64,000 bases of DNA from Nomia melanderi (lineage: Eukaryota; Arthropoda; Insecta; Hymenoptera; Halictidae). Positions within the stretch are counted from its first letter, which is position 1. Every line of letters starts with the position of its first letter. Where the stretch lies: the NCBI RefSeq assembly GCF_051020985.1, contig NC_135010.1:8058001-8122000 (forward strand), in the 5' to 3' direction. Positions 11,457 to 24,177 of the stretch are shown here, one piece after another. The notes beneath the pieces were generated by a model, which saw only the letters and a program-made list of their open reading frames with translations, did not search any database and was not told the origin of the DNA. The translations under genes and the position numbers were made by a program.

Positions 11457-12670
11457 GACGACACACGCGAGAAGAGAAAGAGAGAGAGAGAAGGAGAGAG
11501 AGAGAGAAAGAGCGACGACGACGGAGAGGTGTAACTACACGCGGCCGTCTTCGGTTTCTCTATTCGACCGCGGCCGCCACGCCGTCGTCGATCCGTCCGT
11601 CCGTCGTCCTTGTCGTCGTGGTCGTCGTCGTCTTCGTCTTTTCCGGCGGGTGGGTGCCGTGTACCGTCGCGTCCGGTCCAGGAATTTCCTTTCCCGGCAT
11701 GGAACACCGCGCGCGCCACCGGAGATGCAGCAGCAGTAGCCAGGCCACGCCAACCAGACACGGCGGGAGGGGCCACCACGCGGCCGAAGAAGAAGTGAAA
11801 CGGATCGAGCGTGAATCGTACAAGCGAACGGACGACCGGACAGCGGAGTGCTCACGAAGCGAGCGAGCCGAAGATCCGTGGAGCAAGCGGTGCTGCCTAT
11901 CGGATGGCACTGCGTTCAGCGCCGCGGTGCGCGACCCCCGTCGGCCTTCATCGTCGCGCCTCGTCGCGCCTCGTCCCGTCTCGGCGGCACTCGTCGCTTT
12001 TCGCCCCTTTCCGTCCCTCGAGTTCTACCGGCGGCGCTCTCCGCCTCTTCCGAACCAAGCCGTGCCACGCCACGCCAAGCCACGCCGAGCCACGTCTCAC
12101 GCGGCCGCTCCTTCCAACCGTCTGTACTACTACCGTCAGAGACTACTCCGCGCTTCTCTCGCCCCCTTCTCGCTCGCTCCCGCGCTATTCAACTCTATCG
12201 CGCGACTCTCTAACCCCTTCTTCCGCGTACAACACCCTCCCTCTGTGTTTCTCTTTCCGCCTTGTTCTTCGTCTTCGTCTCTTCCTTCTTCTCCTTCCTC
12301 TCCTTCTTCTTCTTCTTCTTCTCCTGCTACTTCTTCTTCTTCTCTCGCTACCACGCTGCCGCAACCGCCGTCGCGTCTCTTCATCTAGGCCGCCATCGGC
12401 ACCGTCACCACCACCGACAACGTTACCACTGCCACCGCCGTCGCCGCCGCTGTCCTACGCGCCGCTGATGCTGTCGTCGCCGCACTCGACTGTTCCAGTC
12501 ATGCCCGACGAGTGACGTCGCGGAAACCGGGTTCACCGGGTTCGTACCTGGTTAATTGTAGTTTTTAGGCAGATCGCGGACTCTGTTTTGTGCCGTGGAT
12601 TACTTTGATTTAGGGTTCGATTCCCAGTTGCTACGTAGAACTTTGGATACTCGTGGGATGCTGGAGCAGT

Positions 12671-12932
12671 TTAACCCTTTGCGCACCGAGAGCTTTTCAC
12701 CGTTTCGTTCCAGCAGGTCCGCGCTGGATTCGCAAGTGCGTACCAGCCGGTCCGCACAGATTTCACCAGTCGCTTATCCGCTTGGTAGCGTTTACTTTGG
12801 AAAACATTTATGACCTTACGAACGTAACGTACTTATGAATTAGTAGATATATGAAATAAAATTGTAAAATTTTTTAAACATTAACACAAAGCGATGTCGA
12901 GTCACACTCGACATAGGACCGCAAAGGGTTAA
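12671..12932. mobile_element. TTAA-bounded MITE, TTAACCCTTTGCG ends
   Basis: The element begins TTAACCCTTTGCG and ends with the exact inverse CGCAAAGGGTTAA, giving a 13 bp perfect terminal inverted repeat over 262 bp. TTAA targets and CCC-starting ends are typical of piggyBac-like elements. It has no coding capacity. Near the right end is a small palindrome (12894-12914, arms ATGTCGAGT and ACTCGACAT). Confidence 0.8.
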
Positions 12933-14590
12933 ATTCCGTTTTGATGAATAGCAGCTTCCAGACAATAAATGTCTTTATATCATTCTAAATGTTATAGAAC
13001 CGAGAGGTTTTGACCCCTCCACAACTGCCAACGTGAATCCTACCGATTCCCAATCTTGAGGGTTAATCGCCCATTCGAATCAATCTCGATTTAGCACCTA
13101 CATCAAACCGACGATTTAACATCAATTGTCCAGAAAATTCGACGACGTTCAACCTTCATTTCACCAGTAGATTAATCATCCCCTAACCCAAAAATACCTT
13201 CCATCCTAGTATTAGAAGTCCAATCATCCCTTCTTTAAAACATACCACACATTTTTCTCTAACTCTTCAGCGCTCGAAGTGTCAGCCGCAAATCCAAGAT
13301 CACGCGCACCCCGGAATTGCGGGGTCGGTGTCGATGCACTGACCACGCGGCACGCACCCGCAGACGTCCCGGAGAGAGACGGTCGCTGGCATCGGAGAAT
13401 CCGGGGTTCTCCGATACGGCCGGACCTATGCATATTTGGCACATCGCTGCGCGGCACGTTCCGTTGAGTCACCCTTACGGTCTCGGGCGCGCGCAGCGGA
13501 CGTAGTAGTACACATGCCGCGGCCGTGCAACCGAATTTCGATACGGCTGTTTGGCACGTAGACGCGGCTCGTATCGAGTCTGCTTCTGGGTCACGTCGCT
13601 TCGCCGCTGATTCCGATAAGCGAATGAAAAAAGGGCGGGGGAGGGGAGGTAACGGGAGAGAGAGCTCGGCGAGAAACGGAGCGTGGGCGAGCTGACGCGC
13701 GCGCGCCGGGTCAACAATAATAATTCATTCGAGGGGTTAATCGTGGAGCGCAACGATGACAACGTGCATTCACGGGAACGAGCGCGCGCGCGCCTTTAGA
13801 ATAGAATCCCAACATTACCCGACGATCCCCCAACCCCTATGGAGGAGTAACGGGTATCGACGTCACGGAGCCCGGTGTCGGTTCCTTATTTAGAAACGGG
13901 AACGTCGGTGTGCCCGTTCGACGAAGTCAGTCGACCGGTCTCAATAATTCGCCACATAACGATTTTATGACGCCTCCCTGGTTTTTCTATCGCGGAAAGC
14001 TCGACGGGATGCTTGAAATTTTATAAAAGGCTTCGGGAGATCGTACCGCCGTGTATCGATCCCAACCGGGTTACCTGGTACTGACCTGGAACCTTCGGCT
14101 CCTCCACGCTCTATCGATACCCGATCCTTCCATTTATACCATCAATACTTGAATGTCGTTAAGATTTAATCAGTCGGTTTGCGAGAGCTTCTCCGGAGTC
14201 GATACGCTTAACATGTCTGACGGGTCGGGCAGCTCGGTGTTCGTGGAGGCTAGGCAGTAAATGCGGTATTGTCGATTAGACGACGAAGGTTTTTCAAAGG
14301 TAGACCTGGTTGCTACTGAGTTTCGATTGCAGTTTCGGGGGTCTTTCGTAGGGGGTGAATATTTCACATTCCGAAGTTGTTCAATAATCTCGATGATAAG
14401 GAAAGTTTCATCAAAATCGTGCCAACTTGGGATTCTTCATTAAATCCAACGTTAGTGGCCAAAGTCCGACAAGTCAGATTTGACTCTTAACACCTCAGGT
14501 CAAGACAGGCTCACGCATCGCTGACAACAGTTAACGCATTTCCTCGTAATCATCAGATCCCAATTCATATCACAGAAGTCAAAGTCGTGC
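12933..14590. other. A+C-rich arm, CpG block, then AT-rich spacer
   Basis: Positions 13080-13255 are A+C-rich. CpG-rich sequence occupies about 13260-13800, with a GCGC-alternating stretch near 13690-13790. The remainder is mixed to AT-rich. TATAAAAGG at 14022-14030 resembles a TATA box but no initiator was matched to it. No exon is supported. Confidence 0.4.
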
Positions 14591-15467
14591 CGTAACTCGT
14601 ATCAGAGGAATTAAAGTGATCGTAAGCGTGTTCGCCGTGCTATGCGATCATAGGCGACCCGCGATCGCGTTCATCAGCGTGGCAGACGCACGGAACGGGT
14701 TCAGTGCCGTTACCGACGCAGCTAGTCGGGGCACGGTAAGCCCCGCCAGTCGGAGATAAGGGGTCTTCGATCTCGGCTGAACGCCCGTATCGTTAACGGA
14801 ACGCTCGCGTAACGAGAAGGATCGACGACGGAGCAGACACGGCCGCTTGTCATCGACCGGGAGCAGCGCACGCCGATCCGAGAACGAACGTCGTCGGCGA
14901 AAGGCGAAACGTGTAGGCTGATAGGTGTATATAGATACGTCCCGCGAGACCAGACAAACAGGAGGAGGGGTGGAGGGGCGGAAAGAGCGAGAAAGAGAGA
15001 GGCAAGGGAAAGGGGAAAGGGAAGAAAAATGCAAAAATCGCACTTTTACGCGCGCCGCTACGGGCACCGGTATTCCACGGACATACTTGGAACCGGACAC
15101 CGAGTTCGTGGAATCGGGACGGTCACTCGAGAACTATGCTATTTAAAGAAAGGCACACCGTGGTGTACCCCGTTTACCGTTACCATCAACCTCCGTCGAC
15201 CTTTTGCCCGTCACTTACGTGGCCGGCATCCTCGTGGCACCATGTTGCAATCGAGCCTCATGGTTAACCCCTGGAACGGGCTCTGGGATTGGATTAAATT
15301 ACCACGAATGGCTAGCCGCCGTTATCAGCGTGATCTACGGTAATGCTTTTCCAAAGCGCGATCCCGCGATTGTACGTTCCATTGTGATATAAATAAAATG
15401 GTCCGCGTTCTTTTGATGGCGGGATAGGCGAAACGAACAAGAAGACGAAGCCCTACATCGGGTTGCA
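14591..15467. other. CpG-rich block without a recognised gene
   Basis: The block runs from about 14600 to 15130 and contains a GA-rich stretch at 14970-15030. A 150-codon minus-strand frame (14648-15100) is Ser/Arg-rich and lacks domains. Composition becomes mixed from 15130. Confidence 0.4.
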
Positions 15468-15600
15468 AAATTGATGAAATGGGTAACGACCGTAGATCTG
15501 GGTCAGACAAAATGAATAAAATGGGCTGGGATCCTTTAGTGAGTCGTAAAATGAATAAAATGGGTCGCGACTATCCAGTGAGTCACGGAATAATGAAACT
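15468..15600. repeat. Short imperfect tandem repeat, unit about 39-42 bp
   Basis: Three to four consecutive units share the core AAAATGAATAAAATGGG followed by a variable stretch and GTGAGTC. The two central units begin at about 15510 and 15549. The first and last units are more diverged. The TTAA at 15722 is preceded by GCAAGGGG, the right-hand end of the TTAACCCCTTGC family, but the matching left end was not found. Confidence 0.65.
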
Positions 15601-15724
15601 GAATGTAGTTTCTAACTGGTTCTCTTCTCTAGATTTAGAATATCTATATGTGAATGGTATTGTTCTACTGGGAACAGTACAATAAGGTATACAATCAGTA
15701 TTCCTAGGTCTAGTGCAAGGGGTT

Positions 15725-18120
15725 AATGATGAAATATCAAAATATTCATTAAAATATTAAATAAAAAATTACTGATCGAAACTAGTCGATAAGAAACAAA
15801 AGCATCTAGTACCCCAAACATAGCTACCAGCTAAGAAAAATATCCTTCAATGACAGCACACAACTTATCTTCAAAATTCTCAAGCAGCATCCTCGCCAAG
15901 AACCAAGTCCATCCAATCGCCGGCACAAGTAGCCAATAGGCAGCCACCGATTCGTCTCGCGTTGTTTTCCGTGACGAAATCCCTTCCGCGCGTAATCCCC
16001 CGGGCAGCTACCAGATCGTTAGCCGCACGTGAATCATCGCGCGACAGCGGCGGCGGGGCGGCGCAGCGTTTCGCCAAAACAATCGGAACAGATTAGACGT
16101 ATCAGTCCAAGTCGCTATCCGCGCCAGTGGAATGTTTTTCGCTCCGATACCGAATCGTTCGACCGGTCAGTCGTCCGAACTCCGAACAACAGAGCTCTTG
16201 ATGTCCGCGGCGGATAGATCCAGCGGAGGGAAGAAGAAGGAGTACGGTAATGCCGAGAAAATAAATAGGGAACGTCGAAGGATCGTGAGATAAGGAGGGA
16301 CGGGGAGAAAATTTCGTGACGAGGCGAAGCAAAAAAATGGGGACAAAGCGCGGAAGAGAACGAGCGAAGGAGAGAGCGAGCGAGCGAGGAGCTAAGGGGA
16401 CAAGAAGAGGGGAGGCAAGCAAAGAAGACGCCGGAGATGCGAGCAGCGATGAGAAGGAAGGAACGCGAAGTAAAAGAAGGTGGGGTAGAGAGAGGCCGAG
16501 GAGCCGGAGGTAGGGGCGGAGGGACGTTTAAAAGAACCTCAAAGAGCATAAAGACCAAGTGATAATCGGTCAGAGACCCTTTACCGGGGCCAGACGGGCT
16601 ATGCACTCGGTTGGAGTGCCAGGGCAGACAACGGACAGACGTACGGACGTGCGCAGGGACGAACGGACAGACCGAAGCAACCAGAACACATTGTGATGGC
16701 CTGCGGCACAGGCCTGCTCTCTTTCCCTCTCGGTTCTTCTGGTACAGTCCAGGCCATTGCCATTCACCGGGCACGTCTCTCGTCTCTCATTTTCCAAGCC
16801 GTGGCCCGGCCTCGGCCCTTCTTCTCTCTCTCCTTCCCCGACCCGGTTCCAACTCTTTTCTTGCGTCGCTCCGGCCGTCCAAGTCCTCCTCTTCGTTTCT
16901 TCCACGTCCGCCAGTCTCTCGTTCTTCTTTCTTCCCTCCTTTCTTTCTTTTTTGCCCCTTCTTTTTCGTTTCTTCCCTTCACCCGGCCGTTTTTCCGTTT
17001 CGCCTCCGCGCTCTCTCCCTTATCTCTCGCGCCGTGTTCCCTGGGACGCGTTTCATAAATAATAAAAGGGAACACGGGCCGCGCTAATGCGCGAACGAAT
17101 GAAAGCGAGACACCCCCGGCCACCGCCGGCTACGAGCATCGTGATTTTCAATTTCTCACGGGCCCCGAGAGTCGCGACCGCTTTAACCCATTCAGCGAGC
17201 CAGCGGCTTGGTCGCTTGGTTGCTTGCTTGCTCGTTCGCCTCGGCTAGCTTGCCTGACTTCTCCTTTTTTGTCGGACGGCCACGTGGAGTTCTGCTCCGC
17301 CGGACCCGCTACGATACTACGCTGCTCGGTTGTACGCGCGTACGTTAGCTTTCTGCAAAATGCACGCTCCCGGCCGGGAACGCGATGGTCGGGCAGCCTT
17401 GGTCGCTGCGCGTGACGGGAATATTCGGGGCTAGCCTCCTTGAAACGCGGATTCCGGGGATCTTCGGCGAGTTTGCCGCTTTAGAAAAACTTGTTGAGGC
17501 GGACACTGCGGGAAGCTGTTTTGTGATTGATTTTACTGCGATGAATGACTTTAGTTTGAAGATTTCGGGTTCGACAGTTGTTCCTTGAGTTCCTAGATGC
17601 TTGGCCTAGTCTTCCAATTAGAGGAGGAGTGGGATAGAGCATGGGGTGCAGTAGTAGAGATGTACCTTGAGCTTGTAATCAGTTCATTTAGCTGCGGTAC
17701 TGACGTCTACTTGAAGTTTATTGAAGTCTATTGAAGTCTACTTGCTTAAAGAATGTTTTCTTCAGCATTTCTTACAAGAGACATCAACTAATTATAGGCC
17801 GATTGTTATGAAGCTAACGAGGAACGTTCACTGGTTTAAACTGATGTAGAATAGGAACGAAGGTGTTTTACTTCAATCTCTATGGAATTATCATTAAAAG
17901 TTTGTTCTAAGATAAACTATCCTTCAAAGAGGTCCATCTCATATTGTCATTTAGTAATGCCTACATTCCAATATCCATTCGAACAACAAGTCTATCAAAA
18001 AGTTTCATCTATCCTCTGTTTCTACGAAAACCAAACGATCCCTATAGTAACATCTTCCATCCCCATCCCCACTTACTTTACAAAACTAAAAAGACACGAA
18101 TGAGATACTCCTTGGCCCTC
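15725..18120. other. A+C arm, CpG-rich block, G+T arm
   Basis: Row 15781-15840 holds 29 A, 14 C, 8 G and 9 T. A CpG-rich block follows from about 15900 to 17460, with purine-rich 16300-16520 and pyrimidine-rich 16820-17000 parts. Row 17521-17580 then holds 13 A, 6 C, 16 G and 25 T. A 12-base motif like TTGAAGTCTA is repeated three times at 17712-17745. Several overlapping frames on both strands are open, and none is recognisable. Confidence 0.5.
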
Positions 18121-20370
18121 AGCGTGCACGTTACATCACAATAACCACGAGCGACTCGGTTTGACGTAGCACGTCAGTGAATATCGTCGGGAACGCGAAC
18201 GGCATCGGCCCCGAAAACATCGAAGCCCCGTGATCAAAGCAATTCCGTCGGATACCCGCGCCGCGCCGGCCCGACGTCTTCGGACACCAACCAGTCTGTC
18301 GGTGGAATGCGGAATTTTGCAATCACCGGGAAGAATTGGCTGCGGAGCGCGTATGCTCGACTCCGTTGGGGTGCAACGGCTGCGGGGCAAGGAGGAGGGG
18401 GGTCGAAGATCACAGGGGTAGGGCGCGACGTAGCAGTAACGGCGTCGAACCGATAAAGATGAAGGATGAAGCCCTTTCCGAGCGATTTGATCGGATTCCG
18501 TGTTTGATCGTCGATAATCCAATTTACCCTCGACGCCTGGCCGCGCTTTCGGTGTACGTGCACACGTACGAACGTGCGCGCGGGGGTCGTTCGCGCATGT
18601 ATTTTTCAACGAGCGTACACCGTCTGCTTCGCGCAGACGAATAGATGCCCCCTGTCAGACGGCAGAGCCGTTCAATTTTCTGGAATCATGCATACGGCGG
18701 CGGTGGCGGCTCGGCCGGGTAAAAACGGGGGATGAAGAGGGTAGGGGCTGGGTCAGAGTATTTTTGCGCCGTGAAACGTTTCCCATCGGGGAGCAAACTC
18801 TCGGATTCGACGCGTCTCGCTTCCCGATCCTCTTCCCTTCCTCGCCTTCATCCCCCTCGGGAGCCCGTTCGAACGGTCCGCGAGGCTGATCACGAATTTC
18901 AGCTCGCGACCATCCCTCGGCTACCCGGAACGGGTACGCGAGACAGGATACACTTGAGAATCCGAGTTTTTCGGGGGACCGAGGCGTTCGTACACCGGTA
19001 ATTTCCGCGGGCCGCGTATTAAGACGATCATTCAACAGGTGTACCCGCCGCGATGCACGGGTAATTGCGTTTCGCGGAAAGGAGAGGGCGCGGAGGGGAG
19101 GAGTAGGTGTAGGAGTAGAGAGAAAAAAAGAAAACGGAAGAGGCGGTTGGACACGGGACGAATACAAAGTGACGGCGGCCGGGTAGGCCGCGGGCTCGCG
19201 CAAACATTCCGGTTATTAACAGATAACAACGGCGGACGCGGCACTCGATAACCGGGCGTAACATAAAGGCGATCAAAGGGGTCGCCTGTTGTTTAGCTTT
19301 TTCGTCGATATCGGACATCGTGCGTCGCGTTCGCGGGTTGGAGGCGGGTGGCCGACGCGACGCCGCGTATAAATCCCATCCGACCGTTTAATTGAATATT
19401 TAAACCGTGGCAGGAGCAGGGAGAGAGGGGAGGCCGAGTTGATTTCGCATAATCGGCAAGTTCATTGACTTCAAGAGAACAGAACTTGAAGAGAGCTGGG
19501 TACACACGTCTGGTTCTTCGTCACGAGTATATTCCCTTTCGCAGTCGCCGCGGTTTCTCTTTTCGGGCTCCCCCTTCGGCTTCGGCCGCCCTCTCTCGAC
19601 GTTTTTTTTTTCCTTTTTTCCTTCACCCCCGTCCTCCACCTTCCACTGCTCCCTCCTTGCCTCTCTTTCTGGCCAACCCTCCACCCCGCGGATGTCTTTT
19701 TCCATTCTTTTTGCCCCCTTTCTCCTCTTTTTCACTCCCGCGGCTGCCGCCGACGTCGTTGCCGGCACCGTACGCTCCCGCGATTCGTATACAAGGCCCG
19801 TCCTCATGTTCCACGCATGAAGTACGAAGCAATACGACGTCGTGCGTGACGTTTGCGATCAGTGCTTTCGAGACCGGCAGGTGTAACTGTAAAAAAGAGC
19901 CGCAAAAATTCTCTCCGGCCCCGGCTACGGAGAAGCCCCATTCGCCTGGAGGAACCAGCCCTCTCCGCCTGCCTGCCTGCCTGCCTGCTTGCCTGCCTGC
20001 CTGCTTGCCTGCCTTTCTTTCTTTTCTTTCTCTCTTTGCGCGTGTCTTTTTCTTTGTCCCCCCTCGCCTCGCCGACCCTCGCGTCACGACTCTTCTTCCG
20101 TCGTCCTGCGGCCGTCCCTTCTACGCCTTTTCGCTGCCCCTGGTATTTGATGGAATAATAACAGGACGAGCCGGGAGGAAGATTCGTGACGCGGCCGGGG
20201 CCCTCGTTTCCGAGACCGGTACGACGCGGAGACCGGCACGCAGCACCCGGGTACGACAGGTTACACGGAACCAGACGAAAAGAATCATTAATTGGAGGAA
20301 AGTTCCTCGATATAGCCTGCGTGATTGTTCCGATTCGTTCTTTTCCTGCTTTTGTTAACCCGCCGTACGT
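18121..20370. other. CpG-rich block without a recognised gene
   Basis: The stretch is CpG-rich, with purine-rich 19075-19145, pyrimidine-rich 19560-19740 and the CTGC array. Overlapping frames up to 297 codons (19465-20358 plus) pass through the array and have no recognisable domain. A regulatory or untranslated role is possible but not shown. Confidence 0.4.
19968..20014. repeat. (CTGC)n tetranucleotide array
   Basis: About eleven units of CTGC/CTTGC followed by a CTTT-rich pyrimidine tract to about 20060. Confidence 0.9.
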
Positions 20371-20890
20371 TTGAGGTTTGGATAATTGTTTAATGATCGG
20401 TTGTACGGAAGAATGAAAGTGGAGATAAGTTCGTTGATAGATTTCGGGGTTAGTATAATTTGAGTGTGATAAATTCGTATAATTTTTTGGTGTAATCTCT
20501 GTTCGGGTTTTGTCAAATGTATACGAATGTTATTCGCGTTTACGAAGTTGAGATGGAATTTTACTTCTCGCTTAGAAATTGAAGCAGTTTGTACTAAGTG
20601 ATTCGAGAAAGTAGTCGTCTGTTACTAATACTACGGTAACAGTCGCTGGAATTCCATCAAACGAAGATTTTCGACAGCAGAAAACATTTTCGCGCCACGA
20701 GAGATCGCAACAGACTCAAACTCAAATAACAGCCTCATTAAGCACTCGCACACCCTACCGCCGCTCAAAATCCGCAGCCTACTCGTCACACGCGAATTCC
20801 TCTCATCCCGGTTTCCCGACAAAGAAACTCATTCAATTCTCAACAATGCCGAATCCCGACAGAAGAACTTCATCCCCCGAACTTCAATCC
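20371..20890. other. G+T-rich arm joined to an A+C-rich arm
   Basis: Row 20461-20520 has 13 A, 5 C, 14 G and 28 T. Row 20701-20760 has 22 A, 21 C, 8 G and 9 T. The strand bias flips near 20600-20640, midway between two CpG-rich blocks. No exon is seen. Confidence 0.75.
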
Positions 20891-22200
20891 ATCCCGCTCT
20901 CACGACCGCTAAAAAAAGGCCGAAAAAAAAAGAGGACGTTCGGCCGTCGCGATCGGTGATCACTCGCGTTTTCAGACTTGTTCATCGGTCGATCGGAAGC
21001 GCGCGGCCGGTCATCCGGCATTGTTTCCAAACCGACGGGAAAAAATTGCAGTTTCCAGCGTCGACGCGTCGACGGCCATCCGGGGGAAGTAAGACAGACA
21101 GAGAGGAAGGGGGAAAAGAGAGAACGAGGTAGAGCGGACGCGGCAGAAAAATTACGCGAAACGCTGGAGAGCGATAAGCCGTCAAAGGGCATTTGCCGCG
21201 GCCTGACCAGTCGGATCGTTCTCGTCGCGTTAACCACGTTGCCGTGATGACCACAGAGCGAGACGGAGACACAGCGAAAGAGAAAGAGAGAGTGAGAAAG
21301 AGCGAGAGAGAGAGAGAAAGAGAGAGGAAGAGAGAAACAGAGAGGAGGTAAAGAGAAAAAGGGAAAGGGGACTAGGCAGCAGGACTAGCAAGGCAAAAGA
21401 GAGAACGAGAGAAGCGGACAAGGCGAAAGAGGAAAGAGAAAGAAGAAGAAGGAGAAGAAAAAAAGCATCGACGGACCGGCTAGGTAACCGCCAGGAGTCG
21501 AGAGTTATCGTCTGGCGATAAAAGTCGATGGCGATAATAACGGCGATATACTCGCCCCTTCCCCCTCGGCCTGCCCATCCCCCTGATCCTCTTCGTTCAG
21601 TCCACGGTCCCTCTACTCGCGGCTGCGAGCCGTGCACCGTTGCCTTCCTTTCTTCTTTCTCTCTCGATCGACCAGGGTGATGCACTGGTCTGGCCTGCGT
21701 CCGCCTGTCTGGCTGTCAACGGGTCGTTGAACCACCCCCTTGCCCCTCTTATATATCCGAGCCGGCGACCGGTGTCTTCAAAGCTTCGAGACTTATCGTC
21801 GTTTAAATGCAACGCCGCGGCCTCTGCGCTCCGTGGCTGCACGCAGCTCTCCGACCCTCTCTCCGCATTCACCGTCACTCCTTCCCTTGCTCTTAGGCTT
21901 GCTCCGTCTTGCTCGCTCCATCGTCCTCGTCCCCACCCCCGGAGACCCCCCGACCGGCGATCCCCGTGGCCCCTATACGGACACAAAAGTGGGCAGCCGC
22001 TTCTCGCCGTGCCCGAGCATCCACCGATTCGATAGGATCGTTCGCGGGGCTTACCGCTCGAATCCCCTTAATGATTCATGCTGGCTACCGGCTGCTGCCC
22101 CGGCTCTGAGTTGGGTCTGCCATACACCGCGCACGGGTGACTGGGATCGGGATTAGGAGGCTGGGGAGCCTAGGCTGGCCTAGTGGCAAAGTGAATCTTT
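20891..22200. other. CpG-rich block with GA-rich core
   Basis: A GA-rich tract fills about 21270-21460. CpG-rich sequence on both sides carries overlapping frames on both strands (for example 21597-21986 minus and 21640-22035 plus), neither recognisable. Confidence 0.4.
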
Positions 22201-22760
22201 GAGAAGATAAAACGATGACGGATATGGACGGGTATGCTGCTGCCGGGAAATGTTTGGTTCCTCTCGGAATTCGTTGTTTGCAGAGGGAAAACTGGTGGTA
22301 CCGCGGTGTGGGGTACTGAATTGGTTAAATTCTTCGTTTGGTTTTCTTCTGGAGTAGAATTACTGTTGTGGAAAATTGGCGTGGATATACGAACGGAACG
22401 GAAAGTGATGGCAAGTTGTCGAGCGACGTAGGCAAATGAGCAGTTTTTGATAAGATTAATTTAATCAAGTGTCTTGAGACTGCTTCTAGTCCCCTGCTTT
22501 GAGAGTTGTCTGTAAAATTTGAATATTTCAGACATTTGACTCTCACTGAATCTAATGTGGCATCTTCGTCATATTAAAATTCAAAAATCCAACAGTTTAA
22601 AGAAATACTTGATTTCTAATTACTCTAGAATATCATGAAATTCTGATTAAAACCTAACACACTTCCTACCAATGTTCACTTATCAAAAATATATTTACAT
22701 CGACCATTCGACGATTTCCAAATAGCAACTGTTCACTCAAAATTCCAACGTCGTCACCGC
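22201..22760. other. AT-rich gap between CpG blocks
   Basis: G+T-biased at 22200-22430 and A+C-biased at 22560-22750. No gene or repeat was recognised. Confidence 0.5.
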
Positions 22761-24177
22761 CGTGGTCCCCACAGCGACTACAGTCTTCGAATGACCAAAA
22801 CCCTTCGCCCCCTCCGTGCCAAAAGGGAGCAGAATTACGCTAAGCCGGCGCGCGACAAGGGAACACAGAGCCAGGCGATATACACGCAGCCGCGTGTAAC
22901 GCGATTGTCAGTCCTCAATGAGCTGGGTCGCGGCATCGGGCCACCCCCGAGCAATTAATCATTCCAATAATCCGGGGAAAAATCGACCAGGCGGCGGGCG
23001 ATTACGGCGGACAAACGCGGAACAGCCCCTCCCCTTCGGCCGTTCTCGTGTTACAAACGCGCCCCGTAGCGCCCCGTAAATCCCGCGAACTTCTCCGAGA
23101 CCGATCGCGAACTTTCCAACCCCCGCCCCACAACCGATCACTTCGCGGAATCAGTGAATGGGAGTTTCTCGCGGAGACAGCGGGCAGAGGCGATGCATTT
23201 TCCTTCGGAAACAATTTAAGCGACGCCTCTGCCCGGTTACGTCGACGCCGGGAACGAAGAGGGTGAGCCGGGGGGTGGTTGAGAGGTAGCAAAAGAGCCG
23301 AAGAAACGGCGAGGAGAGGGAATAAAGGAGGCCGAGGTGGAAAGAAGAAGGTGCCTACTAGAAATGGTAATAATAAAATCTGGAGGAGTCGAGAGTGAAG
23401 GGGTGAGGGGTCGCGGAGTCGCGCGGTGGTCGGAACAGAGAGGACAGCCCGGGCGGAGGCGCGAGGACAGAGTATTTTAACTTTTTAAGGGGGTGTACCG
23501 GAGCAGTAGGAGCGGAGCAGTTCACTCGAACAGTTTGGTTGGCTTGTCTGCCGGGGGTGAATCGGGGGTTAGTCTAGACGGGAGTCCCCCGACTTCCACC
23601 CCCCTCATCCTCTGGCCCACGCCTTCCCCTCGCGTCCCGTTTCTACCCCCGCAGCCGCCGCTCACCACTACCACTCAGACTACGAGCAGACAGGTTGCGA
23701 CCAATGTCGTAACAATCCCTCCCACCCGCTGGCAACCCACCCCCACCGCTCCGTTCCTCTTCACACCTTCACCGATGCACTCGTCCAAAATCTCTTAACC
23801 GTTCCTCTCGTCCTCTCTTTCTCTTTTCTCCGGCGGCTCGGCGCTCGAACCAACGAGTGGATGTACGAAAAAAGAGGAAAGGGAGGAAGGAAAACCGACG
23901 GGAGAGACAACGCGCGCGGGTTACGGGGCAGAAGCGAGCGGAAAAAGGGCGCGAAGAAAAGCCGACCCGGGCAAAGGGACCGTCGCTGCTGGTCTGCATC
24001 GATGATGATGATGGGAAGAATTGAAGCGTTGGCCGGAAAAACGTGAAACGCCGCGCGGCGGCGGGAGGGTGAACGCGTACACGCGACTTTTGTCGGTTGA
24101 CGCTTCCAAGGAGAACCGTGATGTTCGAATGCTAATTGTGTTGCGATTGTTCGCGCTGGTTGGCATTGCGGTGATTA
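22761..24177. other. CpG-rich block
   Basis: CpG-rich from about 22760 to 24070, followed by a short G+T-rich stretch at 24090-24177. It contains the Thr/Pro-rich candidate exon listed separately. Confidence 0.4.
23481..23798 (+). CDS. Possible Thr/Pro-rich terminal exon, unrecognised
   Basis: After a pyrimidine-containing acceptor-like sequence (TTTTAACTTTTTAAG ending at about 23488), a frame runs to TAA at 23796-23798. Its product is rich in Pro and Thr, including LTTTTQTTSRQ and TPTAPFLFTPSP, like an extracellular linker. The other plus-strand registers contain stops within the second half. There is no ATG at its start, so it would have to be an internal or last exon. No polyadenylation signal was seen close downstream. 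Chance is not excluded. Confidence 0.2.
   Translation, partial: LFKGVYRSSRSGAVHSNSLVGLSAGGESGVSLDGSPPTSTPLILWPTPSPRVPFLPPQPPLTTTTQTTSRQVATNVVTIPPTRWQPTPTAPFLFTPSPMHSSKIS

Larger units (their letters stand above)
9781..12560. other. Large CpG-rich block packed with simple repeats
   Basis: This is the densest low-complexity region of the window, with GA runs, a CAGAA array, a CGAC array, a pyrimidine-rich CTT tract at 12263-12345 and very high CpG. Long frames on both strands (for example 11213-12388 plus and 9861-10655 minus) pass through the arrays and code mainly for runs of PTDR, RERE or LSLS, so they are judged to be composition effects. A long 5' untranslated leader or divergent promoter is a reasonable guess. 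GAG|GTGAGCAC at about 11030 is a possible plus-strand donor. Confidence 0.4.

Noticed and set aside
11213..12388. 391-codon plus-strand frame, the second longest in the window
   Set aside because: It reads through the CGAC array as repeated PTDR and the GA tract as RERE, and ends in a CTT tract as poly-Ser. No domain was seen in the remaining part, and other registers are open too.
12614..12624. GGTTCGATTCC, a perfect tRNA B-box
   Set aside because: There is no A-box at the right distance and no acceptor stem or anticodon arm, so it is not a tRNA gene.
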